From: Massilistercora timonensis
GTDB lineage: Bacteria > Bacillota > Clostridia > Lachnospirales > Lachnospiraceae
Reading direction: 5' to 3'
Assembly: GCF_900312975.1 (NCBI RefSeq)
Contig: NZ_LT990039.1
Span: 1,550,001 to 1,614,000 of the forward strand
DNA length: 64,000 bases
Shown: positions 9,299-17,968 of the stretch, one piece after another
Layout: the number at the start of each line of letters is the position of its first letter
Numbering within the stretch: the first letter of the stretch is position 1
Translations under genes and position numbers: made by a program
The notes under the pieces: generated by a model
Seen by the model: only the letters and a program-made list of their open reading frames with translations
Told to the model about the DNA's origin: nothing
Databases searched by the model: none

Positions 9299-9338
9299 GG
9301 AGCGCCGTGTGCGGTGAAAGTCGCATGCACGGTGTGGA
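9299..9338 (+). ncRNA. group II intron domain V
   Basis: An imperfect hairpin of GCCGTGTGCG pairing with CGCATGCACGG, closed by a GTGAAAGT loop containing a GAAA tetraloop, lies 46 bases before the intron end. Position, length and loop match the catalytic domain V of bacterial group II introns. Domain VI with the branch adenosine should lie in 9340-9380. Confidence 0.75.
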
Positions 9339-9384
9339 GCGGGGGAAAATCCGGAGATAACTTCAAAGGATTACCTATCGCTAT

Positions 9385-9485
9385 CAGGTGCAAAATCCCA
9401 GGGGATCAAGCAGCTTATGGCAGGCGGAGGTATCGCTCTGGTTGGTGCAACGCTGATTCCGCTGCTTTCCGGCCTGTTCGGTTAA
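9385..9485 (+). CDS. Maff2-family pilin-like transfer protein, exon 2
   Basis: The second exon encodes (P)GAKSQGIKQLMAGGGIALVG followed by a short hydrophobic end, then TAA at 9483-9485. It continues the exon at 6501-6615 in frame after intron removal. It lies 10 bp before the virB6-like gene, the usual order in this ICE family. Confidence 0.9.
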
Positions 9486-9495
9486 GGGCTGATTT

Positions 9496-10359
9496 ATGGG
9501 CAGTCTGTTTGAACGGATAACAGACTGGATTAAAGAGGGCTTGATCGATGCGATCACCGGACAGTACACCAGCATTTTCAACTCCGTCAACAATCAGGTT
9601 GCGGATGTGGCAAATCAAGTAGGACAGACCCCGCAGGGCTGGAATGGCGGCGTATTTTCCATGATCCAAAATCTTTCGGAAACCGTCGTCATTCCCATTG
9701 CGGGCATGATCCTGACCTTTGTTCTGGTGTATGAACTGATCCAGATGATTCTCGAAAAGAACAACATGCACGAATTCGATACATTCAACATCTTCAAGTG
9801 GATTTTCAAGACTTTTGTTGCCACTTACCTGCTCACCAACTGTTTTACGATTGTGATGGCGGTCTTTGATGTGGCCCAAAATGTGGTGTCGCAAAGTGCC
9901 GGTGTCATAAACGGGAACCTGGATGTGCAGGCGGCGTTGTCTGATCTGGAAACCCAGCTTGAAGCAATGGGAATGTGGGAACTGATTGGACTGTGGCTGG
10001 AAACCAACATCATCAATCTGTGTATGTGGGTACTGTCCATCGTGATCTTTGTCATTGTATATGGCCGTATGATCGAGATTTATTTAACCGTGAGCCTTGC
10101 ACCGATCCCGTTTTCCACAATGGCAAACCGGGAATGGGGACAAATGGGAACCGGGTATCTGCGTTCCCTTTTTGCCCTGGGTTTTCAGGGTTTTTTGATT
10201 CTGATCTGTGTTGCCATTTATGCAGTGCTGGTCCAGTCTATCCCATCGTCCGGCGACGTGCACGGCGCGATCTGGGGAACGGCGGGTTATACGGTACTGC
10301 TGGCCTTTGCCCTGTTTAAGACAGGTTCGTTATCCAAATCCATATTTAATGCAAGATAG
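9496..10359 (+). CDS. VirB6/TrbL-like conjugation channel protein (CD1112 type)
   Basis: A 287-residue polytopic membrane protein with hydrophobic segments at about residues 62-84, 100-123, 163-185, 190-212, 222-247 and 255-275, separated by short loops. Size, position after maff2 and before PrgI/VirB4, and sequence (YLTVSLAPIPFSTMANREWGQMGTGYLRS) match the VirB6/TrbL-like CD1112 family. VirB6 proteins form part of the inner membrane channel for DNA transfer. The start at ATG 9496 has only a modest AAGGG site and lies 10 bp after maff2, so translation may be coupled to maff2 and hence indirectly to intron splicing. Confidence 0.92.
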   Translation: MGSLFERITDWIKEGLIDAITGQYTSIFNSVNNQVADVANQVGQTPQGWNGGVFSMIQNLSETVVIPIAGMILTFVLVYELIQMILEKNNMHEFDTFNIFKWIFKTFVATYLLTNCFTIVMAVFDVAQNVVSQSAGVINGNLDVQAALSDLETQLEAMGMWELIGLWLETNIINLCMWVLSIVIFVIVYGRMIEIYLTVSLAPIPFSTMANREWGQMGTGYLRSLFALGFQGFLILICVAIYAVLVQSIPSSGDVHGAIWGTAGYTVLLAFALFKTGSLSKSIFNAR

Positions 10360-10397
10360 CATGAACAAAACCAATTCTAAAAAGGAGGATTTTATAT

Positions 10398-10850
10398 ATG
10401 AGTAAAACCAATACAGAAAAAATGGCGCCGGAGACACAGACGCCGGAAATGACAAACGGCATGAAGCTGGATGTCCGCGTGCGTCCGATCGCCCCAATGG
10501 GAAACCTGCTGGCGTTTGCCAATGTTACGATTGGCGGATGCTTTAAGATTGACGGCTTCCGTATCTGTTCCAGTGAAAAGGGGCTGTATGTCAATATGCC
10601 CGCAACCCAGGATAAGGGAGGCAACTGGAAAGATGTCTGCTGGCCGGTTACGGCAGAGTTCCGCAAACAGCTTAATGACGCTCTGATCGATGGGTATGGG
10701 CAGGCTATTGAAAATTTGCAAGCAACTCTTGAAGCAACAAAGGGAGCTGCGGAAAAACCTTCCCTGACCGGTGCATTGAAGGAAAATGCCGGTAAGGTCA
10801 AAGAACAGCCGGCCAAACCTGCCCCATCTAAGAATGAGCAGGCTCGCTAA
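10398..10850 (+). CDS. SpoVG-like ICE protein
   Basis: A 150-residue protein whose central part (LDVRVRPIAPMGNLLAFANVTIGGCFKIDGFRI) closely follows the SpoVG fold pattern. Next comes YVNMPATQDKGGNWKDVCWPVTAEFR, equivalent to the SpoVG motif that leads to the DNA-binding end. SpoVG proteins are small DNA/RNA-binding regulators. The role of the ICE version is unknown. The C-terminal 40 residues are a low-complexity Lys/Pro/Ala tail. The start follows AAAGGAGG. Its TAA shares a base with the ATG of the methylase gene downstream. Confidence 0.82.
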   Translation: MSKTNTEKMAPETQTPEMTNGMKLDVRVRPIAPMGNLLAFANVTIGGCFKIDGFRICSSEKGLYVNMPATQDKGGNWKDVCWPVTAEFRKQLNDALIDGYGQAIENLQATLEATKGAAEKPSLTGALKENAGKVKEQPAKPAPSKNEQAR

Positions 10851-11407
10851 TGCCGGAAACGAAACAGTACGGCATTATCTATGCCGATCCGCCCTGGCGC
10901 TATGATAGGAAACATGGAAGCGGCGTTGCGGAAAACCATTACCCCACGATGAGCATTGAAGAAATCTGTGCCCTGCCGGTATCGGAGCTTGCCGCAAAAG
11001 ACAGCGCCCTTTTTCTGTGGGCGACCTTCCCGCAGCTCAATGAAGCCTTCCGGGTGATCGATGCCTGGGGATTCAAATATAAAACGCTGGCTTTTCTATG
11101 GCTCAAACAGAACCGGAAAGCGGATAGCTGGTTTTATGGCATGGGCTTTTGGACCCGATCTAATGCGGAGGTCTGCCTGCTGGCAACCAGAGGCCGACCG
11201 AAACGCCAGTGTGCGGGAATCCATCAGTTTGTAATCTCCCATATTGAGCAGCACAGCAAGAAACCGGACGAGGTGCGGGATAAGATCGTAAAACTCATGG
11301 GCGATCAGCCCAGAGTGGAACTGTTTGCAAGACAAAAGACACCCGGCTGGGATGTGTGGGGCAATGAAGTGAACTGTACGCTGACTATGCCGGAGCGAAA
11401 GGGGTGA
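10850..11407 (+). CDS. MT-A70-type adenine N6 methyltransferase
   Basis: A 185-residue protein with the DPPW catalytic motif at residues 13-16 (YADPPWRYD) and the family pattern through HYPTMSIEEICALP, LFLWATFPQLNEA and FWTRSNAEVCLLATRG. The MT-A70 family methylates adenine N6 in DNA or RNA using S-adenosylmethionine. Methylases of this type are common on phages and ICEs and may protect the element from restriction in a new host. It starts on the last base of the preceding stop codon and overlaps the following gene, so it is tightly coupled. Confidence 0.92.
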   Translation: MPETKQYGIIYADPPWRYDRKHGSGVAENHYPTMSIEEICALPVSELAAKDSALFLWATFPQLNEAFRVIDAWGFKYKTLAFLWLKQNRKADSWFYGMGFWTRSNAEVCLLATRGRPKRQCAGIHQFVISHIEQHSKKPDEVRDKIVKLMGDQPRVELFARQKTPGWDVWGNEVNCTLTMPERKG

Positions 11408-12150
11408 TTTTGATAGAACAAGATGCAAAGCGGCTGCTTATGGAACGGCTGGACGAGTGTTTGAAGGTTCATGCGGATATGCTGGATGCACAGAATATCG
11501 GCAGTATTTACGAGTTACAGGGACTTTCGGAACTCCACTATTATCTGAAGGTTGAACATGTATTTACCCCGGCGGAAGTAGAGGCGCTTCTTTCTTTTCA
11601 GGACCCGTTGGATGTAGCCCGATGGTGCTGGGAAGAAAATAACCATGAACATAGTTTCCCGATCTGCGATCTTCTCAAAGAAATTGATGCAGAGCAAAAA
11701 TTTGAACATTTCACAAGCGAACCTTCCGCACAGGACAAATATACACTCCTGATGAAACGGCTGGGACAGAATTACTTTGCTTACCGGGAAAGCCTTATGT
11801 CAAGAGATAAGGAATCCTTAATTGAAAAAGCTGCTGAAATTACAGCCATGCAGGAGGCGTATTCCTATCTGACAACAAAGTTTGAGTTCGGGGATGAAAT
11901 GCTGGATGATGTGCTGGCGCTTGAGAATCCTTTGAAATACTTTGCAGACCGTTGGCTTTTACCGGTTTCGGATGTGTTCGACGTGGATATGGATATTCGG
12001 GAAAATATTGCCGGAATCCGAGATAGCCAGGAATACCTGTGTCAGAGAGGACCGGCTGTTTCTGTCTTGGCACGGCTGCAAAATGCGGCTCAGGAAGTGC
12101 GGGAATGTCCGGCTGCGGAGAAACCGGTACGCGAATTCGGTGCACGGTAA
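11404..12150 (+). CDS. DUF3848-like ICE protein
   Basis: A 248-residue acidic soluble protein. The first half (LLMERLDECLKVHADML) and the second half (QDKYTLLMKRLGQNYFAYRESLMSRDKESLIEKAAEITAM) both resemble the short DUF3848 pattern of an aromatic-rich helix followed by an acidic SLIEKA segment, so it may be a tandem repeat of that unit. GTG 11404 overlaps the methylase stop, and TTG 11410 is an alternative start. No catalytic motif is visible. Function unknown. The assignment is tentative. Confidence 0.6.
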   Translation: MILIEQDAKRLLMERLDECLKVHADMLDAQNIGSIYELQGLSELHYYLKVEHVFTPAEVEALLSFQDPLDVARWCWEENNHEHSFPICDLLKEIDAEQKFEHFTSEPSAQDKYTLLMKRLGQNYFAYRESLMSRDKESLIEKAAEITAMQEAYSYLTTKFEFGDEMLDDVLALENPLKYFADRWLLPVSDVFDVDMDIRENIAGIRDSQEYLCQRGPAVSVLARLQNAAQEVRECPAAEKPVREFGAR

Positions 12151-12186
12151 TGGGCCGGAAACTATATTACGATGGGAGGTGTATAG

Positions 12187-12621
12187 ATGCCTTATGTACC
12201 CGTACCAAAGGATTTAACCAAAGTTAAAACCAAGCTGGCCTTCAATCTGACGAAGCGCCAGCTTATTTGTTTCAGCCTTGCCGGGCTTGTCGGCCTTCCG
12301 GTGTATTTCTTTACCCGCAGGGCGATCGGCAATTCGGCGGCTGTACTTTTGATGATCGGGCTGATGATGCCCTTTTTCTTCTTCGCCATGTATGAGCGTG
12401 ACGGACAGCCGGCAGAAAAGATCTTGAAGAACCGGCTCCGTTATAAGCTCTGGCCGAAGAACCGTCCATACAGGACGGATAACCTGTATAAATCTATGTC
12501 AAAGAAGGAGGTTACAAAGATTGCCAAAAAACAAGCAGCAGGAAGCTCAGGAAAAGCGTCTGCAAAAAAATATCAGGCAGGCCAAAAAGACCAGAGCCGA
12601 TGCAAAGCAGGGCAAAACTAA
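12187..12621 (+). CDS. prgI: PrgI-family (VirB3-like) transfer membrane protein
   Basis: A 144-residue protein with the PrgI layout: a short N-terminal VPVPKDLTKVK segment, two adjacent hydrophobic segments (about residues 27-43 and 48-67), then a basic region (RLRYKLWPKNRPYRT). PrgI/VirB3 proteins sit in the inner membrane and partner VirB4. ATG 12187 follows GGGAGGTG. Its 3' end overlaps the VirB4 gene by 101 bp in another frame, as is common for this pair. The Lys/Ala-rich tail after residue 105 is a by-product of, or constrained by, that overlap. Confidence 0.9.
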   Translation: MPYVPVPKDLTKVKTKLAFNLTKRQLICFSLAGLVGLPVYFFTRRAIGNSAAVLLMIGLMMPFFFFAMYERDGQPAEKILKNRLRYKLWPKNRPYRTDNLYKSMSKKEVTKIAKKQAAGSSGKASAKKYQAGQKDQSRCKAGQN

Positions 12622-14995
12622 GTCTGCCCGTTCCAAGCCGTCTAAAAAAGGCGGCTTTTTTGTCGGGCTGAAAGCAGATGCCCCGCAGACAGTCCAGCAG
12701 AGCATTCCCTACCGTGAAATGTACCGGGATGGGATCTGCCGGTTGACCGATACCCTTTACACCAAAACGGTACAGTTTTTTGATATTAACTATCAGCTTG
12801 CACAGGCAGATGATAAAGCACAGATCTTCGAGGGTTACTGCGATTTCTTAAATTACTTCGATGCTTCGATCCATGTGCAGCTTACCTTTATCAACCAGCG
12901 GGCCAATATGCAGGATTTTACCAGAAGCATTGACATCCCTCCCCGCGGCGACGAGTATGACGGAATCCGCAAGGAATACGGGGATATGTTAAAGAACCAG
13001 TTGCAGAAAGGAAATAATGGTCTCACCAAACGAAAATACATCACCTTTGGGATCGAGGCAGATGACCTGCGTACTGCGAAAATGCGTCTGGAACGCATTG
13101 AAACGGATGTGCTGGCAAATTTCAAGACCCTTGGAGTCCAGGCAAGATCCTTAAACGGACTGGAACGTCTGGAGCTTCTTCACAGCCAGCTTCACCCGGA
13201 CGGTCAGGAAAAGTTTCATTTCCAGTGGTCGGATCTGCCTAAGACCGGTCTTTCTACCAAAGACTTCATTTCCCCATCCGGGCTGTCTTTTTCAAAGGAT
13301 GGAAAGACATTCCGGGTAGGCGACCATTCCGGTGCTGTCTCCTTTTTGCAGATTTTGGCGCCGGAGCTTACGGACCGGCTTTTAGCGGATCTTCTTGACT
13401 TAAACGACGCCGTGACCGTCAACCTGCATATCCAGTCTATCGACCAGGCACAGGCAATCCGAAACATCAAGCGTAAAATGTCGGACCTGCAGAAAATGAC
13501 CATTGAGGAACAAAAGAAAGCGGTCCGATCCGGGTATGATATGGACATCATTCCCACCGACCTTGCCACCTATGGAGAAGAAGCCAAAAATCTTTTGCAG
13601 GATTTACAGAGCCGCAATGAGCGTATGTTCCTTGTGACGGTACTGGTGGAAAATATCGCTGCCAAACGCCAAAAGCTGTTCAATGATATTTTTGCCGCTT
13701 CGGGTGTGGCACAGAAATACAACTGTGCCTTAAAACGGCTGGATTACCAGCAGGAACAGGGGCTTATGTCCTCGCTTGCTCTTGGCACGAACCAGATTGA
13801 AATTGAGCGCGGGCTTACGACCAGCAGCACAGCGATCTTTGTCCCGTTTACCACCTGTGAATTGTTCCAGGAGGGCGAGGCGTTGTATTATGGCCTGAAC
13901 GCCCTTTCCAATAACCTGATCATGGCGAACAGAAAAACGCTGAAAAACCCCAATGGGCTGTTTCTCGGTACCCCAGGAAGCGGCAAATCATTCTCTGCCA
14001 AGCGTGAGATCGTCAATGTGTTCCTTCTGACGGAGGACGACATCATTATTGCTGACCCGGAAAATGAGTATGGGCCGCTGGTACAGCAGTTCGGTTCCCA
14101 GGGACAGGTCATTGATATTTCCCCTACTTCCACAAACTACATCAACCCTATGGACATCAATCTGGACTATTCCGATGATGAAAACCCGATCACGTTGAAA
14201 AGTGATTTTATCCTGTCGCTGTGTGACCTTATCATCGGCGGCAAAGAAGGGCTTTCCCCTATTGAAAGGACGATCATCGACCGTTGTACCAGACTGGTGT
14301 ACCGGGAATATCTGCAGAACCCATGCCCGGAAAATATGCCGATCTTAGGCGATCTTTACGAGCTGCTTTTGAAACAGTCTGAACCGGAGGCACAGAATAT
14401 CGCAACGGCGCTGGAAATCTATGTCAATGGTTCCCTTAACGTGTTCAACCACCGTTCCAATATCCAGATGGATCAACACCGGGTACTGTGTTTCCAGCTT
14501 AAATCACTGGGAAAAGCCTTAAAGGAAATCGGGCTTTTGATCATGCAGGATGCGGTGTGGAACCGTGTCACGGCCAACCGTTCCAAACATAAAACAACCT
14601 GGTTCTATATCGACGAATTTCACCTTCTTTTGAAAGGACAGACAGGAAGTTTCAGCGTGGAGATCTGGAAACGCTTCCGTAAATGGGGCGGAATCCCATC
14701 AGGTTTAACGCAGAATGTCAAGGACCTTCTGGCTTCCCGTGAGATTGAGAACATTTTTGAGAACTCAGACTTTATCTATATGCTCAACCAGGCTCAGGGA
14801 GACCGTCAGATTTTGGCAAAGCAGTTGGGGATCTCCCCGCACCAGCTTTCCTATGTGACCCATTCCGGTCCCGGCGAGGGGCTTTTGTTCTTTGGAAATG
14901 TGATCATCCCCTTTGTGGACCACTTCCCGAAGGACACACTGTTGTACAGCGTGCTTACCACAAGACCGGATGAAGTAGCGGGGACCAAAGCGTGA
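12521..14995 (+). CDS. virB4: VirB4-type conjugation ATPase (CD1110 type)
   Basis: An 824-residue ATPase. The N-terminal 45 residues are a basic leader, then comes the CagE/TrbE/VirB4 N-terminal domain (about 70-440). The C-terminal ATPase domain has Walker A GTPGSGKS at about 484-491 and Walker B WFYIDEFHLLL at about 696-706. It powers assembly of and transport through the type IV secretion channel at the cytoplasmic membrane face. TTG 12521 lies 9 bp after AAGGAGG (12505-12511) and is the chosen start. It overlaps prgI. The frame is intact and of normal length. Confidence 0.95.
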   Translation: MPKNKQQEAQEKRLQKNIRQAKKTRADAKQGKTKSARSKPSKKGGFFVGLKADAPQTVQQSIPYREMYRDGICRLTDTLYTKTVQFFDINYQLAQADDKAQIFEGYCDFLNYFDASIHVQLTFINQRANMQDFTRSIDIPPRGDEYDGIRKEYGDMLKNQLQKGNNGLTKRKYITFGIEADDLRTAKMRLERIETDVLANFKTLGVQARSLNGLERLELLHSQLHPDGQEKFHFQWSDLPKTGLSTKDFISPSGLSFSKDGKTFRVGDHSGAVSFLQILAPELTDRLLADLLDLNDAVTVNLHIQSIDQAQAIRNIKRKMSDLQKMTIEEQKKAVRSGYDMDIIPTDLATYGEEAKNLLQDLQSRNERMFLVTVLVENIAAKRQKLFNDIFAASGVAQKYNCALKRLDYQQEQGLMSSLALGTNQIEIERGLTTSSTAIFVPFTTCELFQEGEALYYGLNALSNNLIMANRKTLKNPNGLFLGTPGSGKSFSAKREIVNVFLLTEDDIIIADPENEYGPLVQQFGSQGQVIDISPTSTNYINPMDINLDYSDDENPITLKSDFILSLCDLIIGGKEGLSPIERTIIDRCTRLVYREYLQNPCPENMPILGDLYELLLKQSEPEAQNIATALEIYVNGSLNVFNHRSNIQMDQHRVLCFQLKSLGKALKEIGLLIMQDAVWNRVTANRSKHKTTWFYIDEFHLLLKGQTGSFSVEIWKRFRKWGGIPSGLTQNVKDLLASREIENIFENSDFIYMLNQAQGDRQILAKQLGISPHQLSYVTHSGPGEGLLFFGNVIIPFVDHFPKDTLLYSVLTTRPDEVAGTKA

Positions 14996-15028
14996 GACAA
15001 AAATTAAAATGGATCGGAGGTGAGAACA

Positions 15029-17704
15029 ATGGCACACGACAGGGAATTTCAAAGGAAGCGCAAAGATACCCGGATGCCGATGCGTGATTCCCACGGGGAA
15101 GATCAACCGGCAGCTAGGCAGACCGAACAGGATTTTGATCTGCGCAGGGCACGGGACACCCCTTCTTCTGTCACCGGCAAAACCCACAGGCAGGATATCC
15201 CTGTACAGACGGAATTTTCCCAGCTATCACCGGAAACACCGGCGTCCTTGTTGGAACAGGGCGATGCTTATGCAGCCGCTTTGGATGTTTCAGATCGCTT
15301 TGAGATACCGGATGCTGCCGGAACAGAGTCTCCGATACAGGACAACGGACGAAGCAATTTCCGGCAGGAGGCTTCCAGGCGTTCTTTTGTAACAGAGGAT
15401 GTGACAGACCATGATACCGGACAATATGCACCTTCTTCCGAAGGATCAGCCCCACCGAGCGGCACAGACAGATCCGGTCAGGAACATCGTTACCGGACAC
15501 ATCAGCATGGGAACAAATATCAGCAGCGTTTTCAGGAAGCGGCACAGGCGGAGGAACAGGCAGCACAAAAGGAAAAGAGTGTGGATAGCGAACCGCCGAA
15601 AACATCCAAGCTGGAATTTACTGCGGATGAACTGCCGCCGGAGACAAAGGATAAAAAGCTCACCCATACAAGACGGAAGGCGGAACGGACTGCACAAAAA
15701 GCAGAGCAGGCGCAAAATCGTCTGCCGGCCCGGAAGAAACTGCGCATGGAGACGGTTTCCGCCCCAGAGACCGGAAAAGCCAAAAAACACTTAAAATTTG
15801 AAAAGGAGGTTAAATCCCAAAAGGCCCATGTAAAAGGACCTGTACCTCTGCGTCCGGTCAAGGCAGGTGCAAATACCGCCATTGGTTACGCCCATAAAAA
15901 GATTTATGAGGCAGAGGATGAAAATGTGGGGATCAAGGCAGCCCACCGCTCTGAACTTGTGGGCGAGGCGGGGCTTCGCACAGCATATCACCGGCATAAA
16001 ACCGCCCCCTACCGAAAGGCAGCGAAATTACAGCAAAAATCAGCAAAGGCAAACGCAAGACTTGCTTACCGGCAGGCTCTTAGCGACCACCCGGAGCTGA
16101 AGAAACATGCGATTGCCCGGATATGGCAGAAACAAAAACTGAAAAGGCAGTATGCCAAGGCTGCCCGTGAAGCCGGGAAACAGGCCAAAAATGTTGCAGT
16201 CGCAACAGAGAGGGTCAGCGTCGGTATTGTCCATGCGGTCAAACGGCACCCTGTGATCTGCCTTGTCCTCCTGCTTCTCCTTTTGGTAATTTTCCTGATC
16301 ATGTCCCTGTTTTCCACATTCTCCAATATCGGGACCGGTGGTCTGGGAAGTCTGGCTGCTTCTACCTATCTTGCAGACGATCAGGACATCAACCAGGCGG
16401 AGCTTACCTATACCGAGTGGGAAACAGATCTGCAACTGGAAATAGACCGGGTGGAATCAGACCGCCCCGGCTATGACGAATACCGGTATAACCTGGGTGC
16501 GATCGAGCATGACCCGTATGTGCTGATGGGGTATCTGACTTCTGCTTATCAGGGATTTACTTACGATGAAGTGGAAAGTGTGCTGCGGCAGCTTTTCCAG
16601 GAACAATATACCCTGTCCTTTTCAGAAGAAACCGAGATCCGTTACCGTACCGAAACTTCCGTTGACCCGGAAACCGGAGAAGAAACCCAGGAGGAAGTGC
16701 CTTATGAATGGCGCATCTTAAATGTCAAGCTCACGGTCACACCTCTGGAAAACCTGGTCGTTTCCCGGATGAACGCAGACCAGAAAGAGATCTGCGAGAT
16801 CCTGCTGCAGACAAAAGGAAACCGCCAGTATGTCAAAAATGTCTTTGGCACCAACTGGCTCCCTTATGTGACCAGCTACTACGGCTACCGGGTACATCCC
16901 ATCAGTGGGGAAAAGAACTATCACACCGGTGTGGACATCGGGATGCCGGATGGCACAGAGATCCTTGCCGGGCATGACGGAACAGTTACCCTTGCGGGAA
17001 ATGCCGGCGGTTATGGCTTATGTGTTGCCATTGAAGGCGAGGCATACGAAGGACATACCCTGACAACCAAATACGGGCACTGTTCCCAGATCCTTGTTTC
17101 TGCCGGGCAGGAGGTCAAAGCCGGGGATGTGATCGCAAAGGTCGGGAATACCGGAAATTCCACCGGTCCCCACCTGCACTTAGAGGTCCTGGTTGACGGC
17201 CAGTATTTGAATCCCCTGTATTTTGCCGATACCGGCGATACCAGCGAACGGCACCTGCCGGAAGTTGGTTCAGGCGGCACAGGAAACTACTTCGATTATG
17301 ACATTCCACCGGAAGCCCTTGCGGATGAACAGTTTGCCGCAATGATGGCCGAGGCGGGAAAATATCTTGGCTATCCGTATGTATGGGGAGGCGCAAGCCC
17401 TTCCACTTCCTTTGACTGTTCCGGCTATGTGTCCTGGGTGATCAACAACTGCGGCGTCGGCTGGAATTTTGGAAGGCTGACTGCGGACGGTCTTTTAGGT
17501 GTATGTACGCCGGTATCAAGCGCAGATGCAAAACCGGGCGACCTGATCTTCTTCCAGGGGACCTACAATACCAGCGGCGCAAGCCATGTAGGGATCTATG
17601 TAGGAAATGGAATGATGATCCACTGCGGAGACCCGATCTCTTATGCCAACATCAACACAAGCTACTGGCAGCAGCATTTTTATACATTTGGGCGTCTGCC
17701 TTAA
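15029..17704 (+). CDS. bifunctional cell-wall hydrolase, M23 plus NlpC/P60 (CD1108 type)
   Basis: An 891-residue protein. A charged, low-complexity cytoplasmic part of about 400 residues is followed by one membrane segment (about 408-430) and an extracellular region. That region has an M23 peptidase-like domain (about 614-732; HTGVD and HLHLE metal ligands, with YGHC) and a C-terminal NlpC/P60 domain (about 767-890; catalytic Cys797 in FDCSGY, then the SHVGIY His). Such proteins open peptidoglycan for the conjugation channel, like VirB1/Tn916 Orf14. ATG 15029 follows CGGAGGT. An in-frame GTG at 15020 lies within that site. It is co-transcribed with virB4. Confidence 0.93.
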   Translation: MAHDREFQRKRKDTRMPMRDSHGEDQPAARQTEQDFDLRRARDTPSSVTGKTHRQDIPVQTEFSQLSPETPASLLEQGDAYAAALDVSDRFEIPDAAGTESPIQDNGRSNFRQEASRRSFVTEDVTDHDTGQYAPSSEGSAPPSGTDRSGQEHRYRTHQHGNKYQQRFQEAAQAEEQAAQKEKSVDSEPPKTSKLEFTADELPPETKDKKLTHTRRKAERTAQKAEQAQNRLPARKKLRMETVSAPETGKAKKHLKFEKEVKSQKAHVKGPVPLRPVKAGANTAIGYAHKKIYEAEDENVGIKAAHRSELVGEAGLRTAYHRHKTAPYRKAAKLQQKSAKANARLAYRQALSDHPELKKHAIARIWQKQKLKRQYAKAAREAGKQAKNVAVATERVSVGIVHAVKRHPVICLVLLLLLLVIFLIMSLFSTFSNIGTGGLGSLAASTYLADDQDINQAELTYTEWETDLQLEIDRVESDRPGYDEYRYNLGAIEHDPYVLMGYLTSAYQGFTYDEVESVLRQLFQEQYTLSFSEETEIRYRTETSVDPETGEETQEEVPYEWRILNVKLTVTPLENLVVSRMNADQKEICEILLQTKGNRQYVKNVFGTNWLPYVTSYYGYRVHPISGEKNYHTGVDIGMPDGTEILAGHDGTVTLAGNAGGYGLCVAIEGEAYEGHTLTTKYGHCSQILVSAGQEVKAGDVIAKVGNTGNSTGPHLHLEVLVDGQYLNPLYFADTGDTSERHLPEVGSGGTGNYFDYDIPPEALADEQFAAMMAEAGKYLGYPYVWGGASPSTSFDCSGYVSWVINNCGVGWNFGRLTADGLLGVCTPVSSADAKPGDLIFFQGTYNTSGASHVGIYVGNGMMIHCGDPISYANINTSYWQQHFYTFGRLP

Positions 17705-17722
17705 CAGATTGGAGGTAATAAA

Positions 17723-17968
17723 TTGAATCCTAAAATTGAAAAACTGGAAAAGGAAATTGAAAAGACCAAAACAAAGATTGCGGAAATGCAGGCAAAGCTC
17801 CATAAGCTGGAGGAACAGAAAACGGAGCTGGAAAATACCGATTATGTGGCGGTGGCACGCAGTTTCAAACTGACGCCCCAGCAGCTTGCGGATTTTTTGA
17901 AATCACAGCAGGCAGCCCCTTCGGAAACTGTTTTACCGCAGGAGAAGGAGGATGTGCATGAGGCTTAA
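17723..17968 (+). CDS. DUF4315 coiled-coil protein
   Basis: An 81-residue protein. Residues 1-38 are an almost continuous heptad coiled coil (KIEKLEKEIEKTKTKIAEMQ), followed by a short helical domain (VAVARSFKLTPQQLADFLK). This matches DUF4315, always found between the wall hydrolase and the DUF4366 gene in this ICE family. TTG 17723 follows TTGGAGGT with good spacing. It overlaps the next gene by 11 bp. Probably a small assembly factor of the secretion system. Function unproven. Confidence 0.88.
   Translation: MNPKIEKLEKEIEKTKTKIAEMQAKLHKLEEQKTELENTDYVAVARSFKLTPQQLADFLKSQQAAPSETVLPQEKEDVHEA

Larger units (their letters stand above)
6616..9384 (+). mobile_element. complete group II intron (CL-type) inserted in maff2
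   Basis: The 2,769-bp element begins with the 5' consensus GTGCG and ends with the AT (AY) 3' consensus. It carries a 628-residue intron protein in what should be domain IV and a recognisable domain V hairpin near 9300-9337 with a GAAA loop. The boundaries are fixed to the base because excision restores the conserved Maff2 sequence (NDN|PGAKSQG). Host gene and intron are in the same orientation, as needed for splicing. By protein type it seems chloroplast-like. The subclass is an inference. Confidence 0.95.
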
